DNA of 64,000 nt, taken from positions 1 through 64,000 of the forward strand of contig NZ_CP061770.1 of assembly GCF_011751865.2 (NCBI RefSeq), in the 5' to 3' direction. The notes under the pieces were generated by a model. The model was not told where the DNA came from and searched no databases. It worked only from the letters and a program-made list of their open reading frames with translations. Origin of the DNA: Salinibacterium sp. ZJ70 (GTDB lineage Bacteria; Actinomycetota; Actinomycetes; Actinomycetales; Microbacteriaceae). Positions 56,014 through 64,000 of this stretch are shown piece by piece. Each line of letters opens with the position of its first letter. Position 1 is the first letter of the stretch. Position numbers and translations under genes: made by a program.

Positions 56014-58008
56014 ATGACCGATGCCGCTCCCACCGCGACCGACGCTCACAACCCCGGCAACGCGTCCGGAATCGCGCTCGACGAACTCGACCCGGCCGTG
56101 CGGCCGCAGGACGACCTGTTCCGGCACGTCAACGGCAAGTGGATCGCCCGCACCGAGATTCCCTCCGACAAGGCGCGCTACGGCTCGTTCTACCTGCTCG
56201 CCGAAGCCGCCGAAGAGGCGGTGCGCGAGATCATCGAGGAGGCGCAGGGGGCCCCGACCGGCACAGAGGAGCGCAAGATCGGCGACCTCTACGCGAGCTT
56301 CATGGATGAGGACGAGATCGAGGCGCGCGGCTGGGATCCGATCCGCGCCGACCTCGCCTCCGTCGCCTCGCTCACCGACATCCGCACCTTCGCCCACGCG
56401 CTCGGCGCATTCGAGCGAACCGGCGTCGGCGGTTTCTTCGGCGCGTTCGTCGACAACGACCCGGGCGACCCCGAGCGCTACCTGGTGTTCCTCGAGCAGG
56501 CCGGCCTCGGCCTCCCCGACGAGTCGTACTACCGCGAGGAGAAGTTCGAGGCGATCCGCACCGCATATGTGGAGTACCTCGAGCGGATGCTGACCCTCGC
56601 CGGATTCGACAAGGCGCAGAAGCGCGCTCGCCGCATCTTCGAGCTCGAGACGGCGCTCGCCGCGCACCACTGGGACAACGTGCGCACCCGCGACAGCCAG
56701 GCCACCTACAACCTCATGACGTGGGCGGAGACGGCGGAGCTCGCCGGAGACGCCCCGCTGGACGCCTGGCTCGAGGGCCTCGACGCACCCGCCGGCTCGT
56801 TCGAGACCATCGTGGTGCGCGAGCCGAGCTTCGTGCAGGGTCTCGGCGAGCTGCTCACCGACGAGCACCTCACCGCGTGGCGCGACTGGCTGCGCATCCA
56901 GCTCATCCGCTCGGTCGCCCCGTACCTGCACGCCGAGGTCGTCGAGACCAACTTCGGCTTCTACGGCAAGACGCTCACGGGAACGCCCGAGCTGCGCGCC
57001 CGCTGGAAGCGCGGCGTCTCGCTCGTCGAAGGATCCATGGGCGAAGCGGTCGGCAAGGTGTACGTCGAGCGCCACTTCCGCCCCGAGGCGAAGGTCGCAA
57101 TGGACGAGCTGGTCGGCTGGCTCGTGGAGGCGTACCGCCAGTCCATCGAGAAGCTCGACTGGATGACCGACGAGACCCGCCAGCGCGCGCTCGAGAAGCT
57201 GTCGAAATTCACGCCCAAGATCGGCTACCCGGTGAAGTGGCGCGACTACGGCACGCTCCTCATCGACCCCACCGACCTCGTCGGCAACGTGCGCGCCACG
57301 AGCGCCTTCGAGTTCGCGCGCGAGCTCGGCAAGATCGGCAAGCCCATCGACCGCGACGAGTGGTTCATGACGCCGCAGACGATCAACGCGTACTACAACC
57401 CCGGCTTCAACGAGATCGTGTTCCCGGCGGCGATCCTGCAGTATCCGTTCTTCGACGCGGATCGCGACCCGGCCGCCAACTACGGCGCGATCGGCGCGGT
57501 CATCGGCCACGAGATCGGCCACGGATTCGACGATCAGGGCTCCCGCTACGACGGCGACGGCAAGCTCACCGACTGGTGGACGGAGGCGGATCGCGCGGCG
57601 TTCGAGGAGCGCACGAAGGCACTCATCGCGCAGTACGACGCGCTCGAGCCTGCGCAGCTTCCCGGCCACCACGTCAACGGCGCGCTCACGATCGGCGAGA
57701 ACATCGGCGACCTCGGTGGGCTCAGCATCGCCTGGAAGGCCTACCTGCTGTCGCTCGGCGGCGAGGAGCCTCCTTTCGTCGACGGCCTCACCGGTGCTGA
57801 GCGCTTCTTCCTCAGCTGGGCGCAGGCGTGGCAGATCAAGGCGCGCGACGAGGAGGCCCTGCGCCTGCTCTCGATCGACCCGCACTCGCCCAACGAGTTC
57901 CGCTGCAACCAGATCGTCCGTAACATCGACGTATTCGCCGAGGCTTTCGGGCTCACGACGGCGGATGCCCTCTGGCTGGATCCCGACGACAGAGTCACCA
58001 TTTGGTAG
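56014..58008 (+). CDS. M13-family (neprilysin/PepO-type) metalloendopeptidase
   Basis: A 664-residue zinc peptidase. The M13 N-domain begins with VRPQDDLFRHVNGKWIARTEIP. The catalytic region has NAYYNPGFNEIVFPAAIL, the zinc motif VIGHEIGHGFDDQGSRYD, and ENIGDLGGLSIAWKAY with the third zinc ligand. No signal peptide or membrane anchor, so it is a cytoplasmic PepO-like enzyme degrading small peptides. ATG 56014 is supported by the -10 7 nt upstream. The stop overlaps or abuts the start of the next gene. Confidence 0.94.
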   Translation: MTDAAPTATDAHNPGNASGIALDELDPAVRPQDDLFRHVNGKWIARTEIPSDKARYGSFYLLAEAAEEAVREIIEEAQGAPTGTEERKIGDLYASFMDEDEIEARGWDPIRADLASVASLTDIRTFAHALGAFERTGVGGFFGAFVDNDPGDPERYLVFLEQAGLGLPDESYYREEKFEAIRTAYVEYLERMLTLAGFDKAQKRARRIFELETALAAHHWDNVRTRDSQATYNLMTWAETAELAGDAPLDAWLEGLDAPAGSFETIVVREPSFVQGLGELLTDEHLTAWRDWLRIQLIRSVAPYLHAEVVETNFGFYGKTLTGTPELRARWKRGVSLVEGSMGEAVGKVYVERHFRPEAKVAMDELVGWLVEAYRQSIEKLDWMTDETRQRALEKLSKFTPKIGYPVKWRDYGTLLIDPTDLVGNVRATSAFEFARELGKIGKPIDRDEWFMTPQTINAYYNPGFNEIVFPAAILQYPFFDADRDPAANYGAIGAVIGHEIGHGFDDQGSRYDGDGKLTDWWTEADRAAFEERTKALIAQYDALEPAQLPGHHVNGALTIGENIGDLGGLSIAWKAYLLSLGGEEPPFVDGLTGAERFFLSWAQAWQIKARDEEALRLLSIDPHSPNEFRCNQIVRNIDVFAEAFGLTTADALWLDPDDRVTIW

Positions 58009-58910
58009 AAACCCCTGTGCTCCGCGAACGGCGGGCGCGCGTGCAGCAGGTACGTGTGCCCCGTCATCGCGCCGAGCGCTCGGATGCGAACTTCGCGGGA
58101 TCCTTCTCGGCTCTCGGCGAGCTCGCGTACGGCGGAGCCCAGGTGTCGGCGTCGGTCATCGATCTCGACTCGGATGAGCGCATCCTGCAGATCGACGATC
58201 GGATCGTGCTGCCCACGGCATCCATCGGCAAGATCCTGCTGCTGATCGAGGTGTCCGCGCGCCTGAGCGAGCACGGGGCGCCGGCGCTCGAGGTGCTCGA
58301 CAAGACCGCACGGGACACCGTGGGAGATTCGGGCATCTGGCGGCACCTGCATGCGCGGTCGCTGCCGCTCGCGGATGTCGCCACCCTCGTGGGGGCGACG
58401 AGCGACAACCTGGCCACCAATGTGCTGCTGCGCGAGGTGGGGCTCGATGCGGTGCGCCGACGCACCGAGAGCCTCGGCCTCATGCGCACGGCTCTGCTCG
58501 ACCTGGTGCGCGACACCCGCGGCCCGGATGACGCACCGCAGCTCTCCGTCGGCTCGACGGCGGAGCTCTCCTGGCTGTTCGCGGCGCTCGCGCGCGGACA
58601 GGTGGTCGATGCGCTCACGTCGTCGCGCGTGCTCGGCTGGCTGTCGCTCAACACCGACCTCTCGATGGTCGCAAGCGCGTTCGGGGTCGATCCGCTCTCG
58701 CATCGCGGGGTCGATCACGGCCTCCAGCTCGTGAACAAGACCGGCACCGACGAGGGCGTGCGCTCGGAGGCCGGCGTGCTGCGCGGACCGCGCCGGGGCG
58801 TCGCGTACGCGGTCTCGGTGCAGTTCGCCGACCGGTCGATCGGGTCCCGCCTGCGCGTGCTCGATGCGCTGCGCGCGGTCGGCGTCGACGTGCTGGAGTA
58901 CGTGCACTAG
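58002..58910 (+). CDS. Class A beta-lactamase-fold serine hydrolase without a signal peptide
   Basis: The product of up to 302 residues has the penicillin-recognising-enzyme motifs SxxK (TASIGKILLL), SDN (ATSDNLATNVLL) and KTG (LVNKTGTDEGVRSE), with a following GPRRGVAYAV strand. The ExxLN omega-loop motif of true class A beta-lactamases is not evident and no signal peptide is present, so antibiotic hydrolysis is unlikely. A cytosolic peptidase or esterase is more plausible. The start is uncertain: TTG 58002 overlaps the M13 stop, GTG 58017 is an alternative. Probably co-transcribed with the peptidase. Confidence 0.78.
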   Translation: MVETPVLRERRARVQQVRVPRHRAERSDANFAGSFSALGELAYGGAQVSASVIDLDSDERILQIDDRIVLPTASIGKILLLIEVSARLSEHGAPALEVLDKTARDTVGDSGIWRHLHARSLPLADVATLVGATSDNLATNVLLREVGLDAVRRRTESLGLMRTALLDLVRDTRGPDDAPQLSVGSTAELSWLFAALARGQVVDALTSSRVLGWLSLNTDLSMVASAFGVDPLSHRGVDHGLQLVNKTGTDEGVRSEAGVLRGPRRGVAYAVSVQFADRSIGSRLRVLDALRAVGVDVLEYVH

Positions 58911-58970
58911 GCACGGGGGAGGCGCTCCCGCGCGGCTGTTGCGGTTATCCACAGTCGCGATGCGGGGCTA

Positions 58971-58999
58971 TTGCCCCCCGAATAGGGGGCCGCTATCTT
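58971..58999 (+). promoter_or_regulatory. Promoter of the LALTG surface-protein gene
   Basis: TTGCCC (58971-58976) and TATCTT (58994-58999) are separated by 17 bp, a good vegetative promoter. The spacer and -35 form an inverted repeat (CCCCCC/GGGGG). The predicted leader of about 175 nt holds two GC-rich hairpins (GCGGG/CCCGC near 59017-59031 and GTGCC/GGCAC at 59142-59155). A perfect DnaA-type box TTATCCACA lies upstream at 58945-58953. Confidence 0.6.
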
Positions 59000-59181
59000 G
59001 AGCGGCATCGCGTGCGCGGGCTGTACCCGCAGCATCCCCACCGGGCAGGCGACGGAACCACCGCTCATCCCCCCACATCACACTCTGAAGGCTTGCCCTC
59101 TGGCGTCCGCGCCGATGCCTTCGGGGCGTGCCCGCCTGCCTGTGCCCTGCGGCACGGGTCCCCCCTGCAAGGACTCCCCCC

Positions 59182-61680
59182 GTGTTCAAGAAAGCAGTGG
59201 CGACCGTTGTCGCCTGTCTGATCGCCATCGGTCTCTCTGTGACCGCGTCCGCTCCCGCCATCGCCGGCGGCAACCCGGGAGGAGGTGATGGCCCGAAGGT
59301 CAGCGTCTGCCACGAGAAACCCGGCAACGGTGGCATGTACGAACTCGCTCGCACCGACGCGAGCGGCGTGCTCGGCGCGGATCCGCGCCGTGGCGATTCG
59401 GCCCACGCCTCTCACGAGAACGACATCATCCCGCCGTTCGAAGGATTCGAGGGCAGGAACCTCGACACGGTGCCCGCGGGTGTGAGCGTCGACGCATTCG
59501 TCGCCGCCGGATGCGCGGTGCCGGTCTCGGCATCCGTGTCGAAGACCCCCGCCACCTGCGCCACCGGCGAGCTGGCGGGCAAGCCGTCGGCCGGCGACCC
59601 GGCGTGCGCCTCCCAGAACCCGACCCTCTACGGCGCCGCGTTCTACGTCTATGAGAAGACCGACCCGAAGAAGCCGGCCTCGTGGCAGAACTCCGGACTG
59701 CAGACGCTCGTCATGGCCGAGTACAGCCGCACGAGCAAGCAGGCCAACACGTGGTTCTCGACCCTCGACGCATCCTCGCTCCCCGCTTTCGTGTGCGGCC
59801 CCGGCTGGGGTGTGCAGCAGGACAAGGTGCAGTACACCGGCACCTTCACGTTCCCCACGAACATCCAGTACCCGGTCGACAGCATCGGCTTCCCGCCGCT
59901 GTACGACCACACGCACGAGGAGCTCGGTGCCTACATCACCGTGCCGCCGTGCCCGCCTGCCACCGCTGAGGTCGTCGTCACCTCTGCGACGTGCGACACT
60001 CCCGCGAGTGCCGCCCTCGGAGCGATCCAGTACGCCACCTTCGGATCCCTGACCGGCGCGACCGGACCCGGCTGGTACAAGGTCACCGCCAAGGCCGACA
60101 CCGGTCACACGTTCGCCGACGGCACGACCACGACGACGCTCACGGGCAAGCTCGACGCGAAGCTCTCGAAGAAGCACCCCAGCTGCGCACCGCCGCCTCC
60201 CCCGCCCTGCATCCGGTCGTCGGCGGTGAGCTACACGTACGACCCTGCGACCAACAGCGGCGTCATCACCGTTCCTGCTGCTGCGGCGGGCGCGACTCTC
60301 TGCACGCCGTTCTCCGTGACGGCGGCCGCGTGGCGCTACCTCGGTGACGGCCAGTGGCCTCAGAAGCTCGACAACACGCAGAAGCTCGGCCTCATCTCGG
60401 CCCCCGGCGACTACCCCTTCTCCGCGCCGGTGACGTGCGGTCAGGGTGACATCTACGCGTCGTTCACGGCGAACGACCCGACGCTCGACCCGACGGAGTA
60501 CCTGTACGCGCCCGACAACCCCTTCGACGAGAAGTTCCTGCACGACATGGGCTTCCGAGGACCCAAGCCGACCTACGTCGTTCAGCCCTCGGGCTGCAAC
60601 GAGGTCACCGGGGTGACGCCCACGCAGACCCAGGCCACGTGCGAGCTCGGTGCGACCTACACGCTCCCCGCGGTCGAGCACGTCGCCTGGACGGTCGATG
60701 GCGTCTCCACCGGGCCCGGCACCTACGACGCCGTTCCCGGTGCCGTGGTCAGGATCGTCGCAGCCGCTGAGGCGGGATGGACCTTCCCGGGCGGCAAGAC
60801 GGACAAGAAGACGTCTCTGTGGACGAAGGAGTGGTCGTTCCCTTTCACGGCTCCGACGGGCGACTGCGCGACCATCGCCGGATCGACGGCAGTGGGCGAG
60901 TGCGTGAATGACGCGGCCTGGATCACGTACACGGTCGTGCTCGCTGACCCCTACGGCGACGCCACGAGCCGTGAGGCGAAGCTCATGCTCAGCGGCGCCG
61001 GCGGCGAGACGGTGACGCTCGACCTCGGCACGATCCCCGAGTCGGGCACCCTCACCGGCAAGGTGCTGTGGCCTGGAGCGAGCGTCGACCCGGTGACGGG
61101 CGAGCCCACCGGCTGGCCCGGATGGGTGCAGGTCGACGGCGTCTGGCAGCCGACCAGCAACCCCGCGTTCTTCGGCTGGACGCGCAGCGTGACGAGCGCG
61201 ACCATCCAGGTGAACCCGGAGCTCGTGGTCGCGCTCAGCTACCCGCCGGCCACGCCCCACTGCGACGACACTCCCCCGGAGGATCTGGACACCCTCGGTG
61301 TCTTCCCCACCAACGCGCAGCTCAGCGAGCAGTGCACGGCTGACGGGCGGGCGATCCTGACGCTCGGTCTCGTCGAAGGGGTCTCGTTCTTCGAGGATGT
61401 CGAGTACGTCGTCGACGGAGTGCCCGCCACGAGCGCGACCGTGCGTCTCTCTCCCGGTGTTCACGTCGTGACCGTGAGCCCGAAGTCGCCGCGCGACGGG
61501 CTCGAGGGGGCGACCAGATGGCAGGTCACCGTCACCGGTGGTCAGCAGTGCGGTGAGCTGGCGACCCTCGCCCTCACCGGTGCCGAGGTGAGCCCCGTGC
61601 TCACTGCGGCAGCGCTGCTCGGCCTGCTCGGCCTCGGCGGAGTCGCGGCTTCGCGGATCCGGATGCGCCGCATCCGGTGA
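59182..61680 (+). CDS. Secreted surface protein with LALTG sorting signal
   Basis: An 832-residue exported protein. It has a signal peptide (FKKAVATVVACLIAIGLSVTASAPAIA), a region with VCHEKPGNGGMYEL, and a Cys-containing Ig-like or beta-repeat body with Pro-rich linkers (CAPPPPPPCI). The C-terminus is a classic sorting signal: LALTG, a hydrophobic stretch (VSPVLTAAALLGLLGLGGVAA) and a basic tail SRIRMRRIR. LALTG fits class E sortases. GTG 59182 is preferred because AAGGA precedes it and the longer frame adds 18 residues of no signal character. Ligand unknown. Confidence 0.85.
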   Translation: MFKKAVATVVACLIAIGLSVTASAPAIAGGNPGGGDGPKVSVCHEKPGNGGMYELARTDASGVLGADPRRGDSAHASHENDIIPPFEGFEGRNLDTVPAGVSVDAFVAAGCAVPVSASVSKTPATCATGELAGKPSAGDPACASQNPTLYGAAFYVYEKTDPKKPASWQNSGLQTLVMAEYSRTSKQANTWFSTLDASSLPAFVCGPGWGVQQDKVQYTGTFTFPTNIQYPVDSIGFPPLYDHTHEELGAYITVPPCPPATAEVVVTSATCDTPASAALGAIQYATFGSLTGATGPGWYKVTAKADTGHTFADGTTTTTLTGKLDAKLSKKHPSCAPPPPPPCIRSSAVSYTYDPATNSGVITVPAAAAGATLCTPFSVTAAAWRYLGDGQWPQKLDNTQKLGLISAPGDYPFSAPVTCGQGDIYASFTANDPTLDPTEYLYAPDNPFDEKFLHDMGFRGPKPTYVVQPSGCNEVTGVTPTQTQATCELGATYTLPAVEHVAWTVDGVSTGPGTYDAVPGAVVRIVAAAEAGWTFPGGKTDKKTSLWTKEWSFPFTAPTGDCATIAGSTAVGECVNDAAWITYTVVLADPYGDATSREAKLMLSGAGGETVTLDLGTIPESGTLTGKVLWPGASVDPVTGEPTGWPGWVQVDGVWQPTSNPAFFGWTRSVTSATIQVNPELVVALSYPPATPHCDDTPPEDLDTLGVFPTNAQLSEQCTADGRAILTLGLVEGVSFFEDVEYVVDGVPATSATVRLSPGVHVVTVSPKSPRDGLEGATRWQVTVTGGQQCGELATLALTGAEVSPVLTAAALLGLLGLGGVAASRIRMRRIR

Positions 61681-61685
61681 TGAGC

Positions 61686-61722
61686 CTCCGTCTCGTCTGC
61701 CGCAGGGGCGGGCGAGACGGAG
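61686..61722 (+). terminator. Hairpin after the surface-protein gene
   Basis: CTCCGTCTCG (61686-61695) pairs perfectly with 61713-61722, loop of 17 nt, starting 5 bp after the stop codon. No T-run follows. Confidence 0.6.
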
Positions 61723-61725
61723 CCC

Positions 61726-61771
61726 GTCGCGTCAGCCTGGGGTGAGCACCTCGACCTCAGGCTGACGCGAC
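61726..61771 (-). terminator. Hairpin at the hemA end, first arm within the coding region
   Basis: A 14-bp perfect inverted repeat (61726-61739 with 61758-61771, loop 18 nt). On the minus strand the first arm encodes the last few codons of hemA and overlaps its TGA stop. Confidence 0.7.
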
Positions 61772-63034
61772 GTCGTCGTCTGCGACGGATGCGGCGGATG
61801 CGGCGGTCGGCACGTCGATCCCGAAGACCGCCGCGAGGCCCGCCGCGAACTCCTCGCCGCGACCCTCGGAGGTGAGACTCCGGGCACGCTCGGACGGCCC
61901 ATGCGCGAGCACCCCGGCGAAGTGGCGCAGGGCGGCCTCGATGCGGCCGTCGTCGTCGCGACTGCGCACCCGCGCGAGCTCAGATGAGAGCACCTCGTCG
62001 AGGTGGGTGCGCAGGGCGACGATCGCGGGCGCCGCGGCAGCATCAGCGGCGAACTCGGAGGCCGCTCCCCCGATGATCGCGTGTGCCGCATCGGCGAGAG
62101 CGGGGACCGGCGCGTGCAGGGCGAGCAGCTCGAGATCCAGCAGCTCCACATCCGGCACCGCGGCGACGTCGGGATCGACGTTGCGCGGCAGGCCCAGGTC
62201 GATGATGAGCAGACGGCCCGTGGGCGCGACATCCTCGGCCGCGACGGTGTAGCGCGAGGTGCAGGTGATGACGACGTCCGCGTCCGCGATGGCGCGGCGG
62301 AGCTCCGGCTCGGCGCGCAGACCGTACTTCGCGGCGAACATCTCGGCACGACCCGTGGCCGAGTGGACGCGGATCTCGCCCGCACCCCGCGCCCGCAGTG
62401 ACGCGATCGTCGTGGCGGCATAGCGCCCGGTGCCCACGATCAGCACGCGCGCGGTCGACCAGTCGGAGATGCGGCTCGACGCCATGTCGAGGGCGAACCG
62501 TGCGAGGCTGCGGTCGGCGCGGCTGACGTCGCTCACCGCGCGCACCGATCGTGAGGTGCGGGCCGCGCGTTGGAACAGTCGGTCGAGGGCGGGGCTCATG
62601 GTTCCGACGCGACGTGCATGCTGCGCCGCTCGGAGCACCTGACCGGCGATCTCCTCTTCTCCGACCACCATCGACTCGAGCCCCGCGGTGACCGTGAACA
62701 GGTGGCGCACCGCGCCCTCCCCCGTGTGTGCGGCAGCGGTACGGCGCAGACGGTCGGCGTCGATCGTCGCTGTGGCGGTCGCACCTGGGCCGTCGTCGGC
62801 GGCCGACACGAGCGCCGAGACGATCGCCTCGCCGGCGAGCACGCTGGGCGCGGGGAGCGGCTCATCGAGATCGAGGTAGGCCTCGAAGCGGTTGCATGTC
62901 GAGAGCACGACCGCGCCGCGGACGAAGTCGAGAGATGCGAGGTGGCGCGCCGTCGCATCCGCGGATGTGTGTGACACCCGCTCCAGAAGATCGAAGTCGA
63001 CGTTGCTGTGGCTCGCCGTCAGACAGAAGAGCAC
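61757..63034 (-). CDS. hemA: Glutamyl-tRNA reductase
   Basis: HemA reduces glutamyl-tRNA to glutamate-1-semialdehyde, the first step of the C5 tetrapyrrole pathway. The 425-residue product has the catalytic Cys in VVLSTCNRFEAYLD, the conserved VVGEEEIAGQV, a Rossmann domain (VLIVGTGRYAATTIASLRARGA) and DLGLPRNVDPDV. The start is GTG 63034 (VLFCLTASHSNVD); TACCAT ends 6 nt upstream, implying a leaderless message. It is divergent from hemE. Confidence 0.96.
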   Translation of the reverse strand: MLFCLTASHSNVDFDLLERVSHTSADATARHLASLDFVRGAVVLSTCNRFEAYLDLDEPLPAPSVLAGEAIVSALVSAADDGPGATATATIDADRLRRTAAAHTGEGAVRHLFTVTAGLESMVVGEEEIAGQVLRAAQHARRVGTMSPALDRLFQRAARTSRSVRAVSDVSRADRSLARFALDMASSRISDWSTARVLIVGTGRYAATTIASLRARGAGEIRVHSATGRAEMFAAKYGLRAEPELRRAIADADVVITCTSRYTVAAEDVAPTGRLLIIDLGLPRNVDPDVAAVPDVELLDLELLALHAPVPALADAAHAIIGGAASEFAADAAAAPAIVALRTHLDEVLSSELARVRSRDDDGRIEAALRHFAGVLAHGPSERARSLTSEGRGEEFAAGLAAVFGIDVPTAASAASVADDDVASA

Positions 63035-63040
63035 CGGGTC

Positions 63041-63065
63041 ATGGTACGGGCGCGGGTGACAAGAT
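63041..63065. promoter_or_regulatory. Divergent hemA/hemE promoters
   Basis: Minus-strand TACCAT (63041-63046) ends 6 nt before the hemA GTG. Plus-strand CAAGAT (63060-63065) ends 6 nt before the hemE GTG. Only 37 bp separate the starts, so each -35 region lies over the other gene's start. Confidence 0.55.
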
Positions 63066-63071
63066 GGCTGA

Positions 63072-64000
63072 GTGCTCTCCAGAGAACATCCCCTGACCGA
63101 CGGGCGCACCAGCTCGGCCCCCGTGATCCGTGCGCTGCGCGGCGACCGTCCCGCGCGCACCCCCGTCTGGTTCATGCGCCAGGCTGGGCGTTCGCTGCCC
63201 GAGTACCGGGAGTCGCGCGCCGGTGTCGACATGCTCGACGCGTGCCTCACCCCGGAGCTCGCGGCTGAGATCACCCTGCAGCCGGTGCGGCGTCACGGCG
63301 TGGACGCGGCGATCCTGTTCAGCGACATCGTCATCCCCGTGCTCCTCGCCGGCGTCGACGTGAAGATCGCGCCCGGCCGCGGCCCGGTGCTCGAGGATCC
63401 GATCCGATCGGCATCGGATGTGCTGCGACTGCGCCCGCTCGATCCGGAAGCCCTCGAGCCGATCCGCGAGGCGGTGCGCCTCGTCGTCGCCGAGCTCGGC
63501 GAGACTCCGCTCATCGCCTTCGGAGGTGCGCCCTTCACGCTCGCCTCCTACCTCGTGGAGGGTGGCCCGTCGAAGGACCAGCTGCGAGCTCGCTCCATGA
63601 TGTACGCCGATCCGCATGCATGGGCGTCGCTGCTCAACTGGTGCGCCGACGTGACGGGGGCGTTCATGCGCGCTCAGGTGGAGGCCGGGGCGAGCGCCGC
63701 GCAGCTCTTCGACTCCTGGGTGGGCTCGCTCTCGGTGCGCGACTATCAGCGTCGTGTCGCCCCGCACTCGAAGCGCGCGTTCGATGCGCTCCGCGGCCTC
63801 GATGTGCCGCGCATCCACTTCGGCGTCGGCTCGGGCGAGGTGCTGCACCTGCTGCCGGGCATCGGCGCCGATGCGGTGGGCGTCGACTGGCGGCTCCCCC
63901 TGGACGTCGCCAACGAACGGCTCGGCGGGCGTGTGCCGCTCCAGGGCAACATCGACCCCGCCCTGCTCTTCGCGCCGTGGCGCACGCTGCACGCTCACGT
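63072..64000 (+). CDS. hemE: Uroporphyrinogen decarboxylase, 5' part (runs off the window)
   Basis: HemE decarboxylates uroporphyrinogen III to coproporphyrinogen III in heme synthesis. The visible 309 codons contain the signature RTPVWFMRQAGRSLPEYRES, the catalytic-site region ILFSDIVIPV, FGGAPFTLASYLVEGG, and QLFDSWVGSLS. The GTG at 63072 is supported by a -10 6 nt upstream. The reading frame continues past 64000 without a stop. Genes for the rest of heme synthesis probably follow. Confidence 0.95.
   Translation, partial: MLSREHPLTDGRTSSAPVIRALRGDRPARTPVWFMRQAGRSLPEYRESRAGVDMLDACLTPELAAEITLQPVRRHGVDAAILFSDIVIPVLLAGVDVKIAPGRGPVLEDPIRSASDVLRLRPLDPEALEPIREAVRLVVAELGETPLIAFGGAPFTLASYLVEGGPSKDQLRARSMMYADPHAWASLLNWCADVTGAFMRAQVEAGASAAQLFDSWVGSLSVRDYQRRVAPHSKRAFDALRGLDVPRIHFGVGSGEVLHLLPGIGADAVGVDWRLPLDVANERLGGRVPLQGNIDPALLFAPWRTLHAH

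Noticed and set aside
58002..58910. A beta-lactamase resistance gene
   Set aside because: No signal peptide and no ExxLN omega-loop motif; only the general fold is supported.
58945..58953. Single DnaA box upstream of the surface-protein gene as an origin-linked site
   Set aside because: It is an isolated 9-mer, which can occur by chance; no cluster is present.
59000..59181. A known riboswitch class (for example cyclic di-AMP) in the surface-protein leader
   Set aside because: I could not find the conserved cores by eye, so only an unidentified structured leader is reported.

Overview
The window is chromosomal DNA from a high-GC actinobacterium, most likely Micrococcales, family Microbacteriaceae. 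The evidence is the order dnaA-dnaN-gnd-recF-dciA-gyrB-gyrA, the FHA/PstP/SEDS/PBP/kinase cluster, CrgA, a class E sortase, NucS, frequent GTG starts and strong G/C preference at third codon positions. It starts at the replication origin and ends inside hemE. Genus and species cannot be fixed from the sequence alone.

Layout. 0-10.8 kb: origin and replication genes, with DnaA boxes on both sides of dnaA, then topoisomerase genes and a small DUF3566 membrane protein. 10.9-15.5 kb: tRNA-Ile(GAT), an MDR oxidoreductase, tRNA-Ala(TGC), a frameshifted gene remnant, a TetR regulator with palindromic sites, and several membrane proteins. 15.5-19.2 kb: cyclophilin, a rhomboid-fold protein without catalytic residues, CrgA, a class E sortase and a PabA/TrpG-type amidotransferase. 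19.3-28.0 kb: the complete growth and cell-division signalling operon on the minus strand (fhaA-fhaB-pstP-ftsW/rodA-pbpA-kinase-pknB). 28.3-47.2 kb: mixed metabolic, transport and regulatory genes. They include tRNA-Leu(CAG), GH3 glycosidase, a RimK-type ligase fused to a TrkA-C-like domain beside a retropepsin-like partner, a voltage-gated-type cation channel, an ECF sigma factor with a membrane partner, PadR, an LLM monooxygenase, a BASS transporter, agmatine deiminase, NucS and an HTH/ECF-S fusion. 47.2-48.3 kb: an intact IS481-family element inserted exactly at the rlmN stop codon. 48.3-59 kb: rlmN, HAD, MATE, an MFS/LacI divergent pair around a perfect palindrome, lipoprotein, epimerase, M13 peptidase and a beta-lactamase-fold protein. 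59-64 kb: a secreted protein with an LALTG sorting signal, hemA and the start of hemE.

How the parts connect. The class E sortase at 17.5 kb has a plausible substrate in the LALTG surface protein at 59.2 kb. The kinase cluster, CrgA and the SEDS/PBP pair form a septation and elongation control module near the origin. hemA and hemE diverge from a 37-bp shared promoter region. Across the window at least eighteen genes carry a TAnnnT -10 element ending 6-8 nt before the start codon, which points to widespread leaderless transcription and helps choose starts. I did not find an obvious new defence or biosynthetic system. The most unusual items are the HTH/ECF-S fusion, the catalytically dead rhomboid with a zinc-ribbon head and a 21-bp tandem repeat, the RimK/TrkA-C plus retropepsin pair, and the IS element whose transposase stop codon is supplied by its target site.
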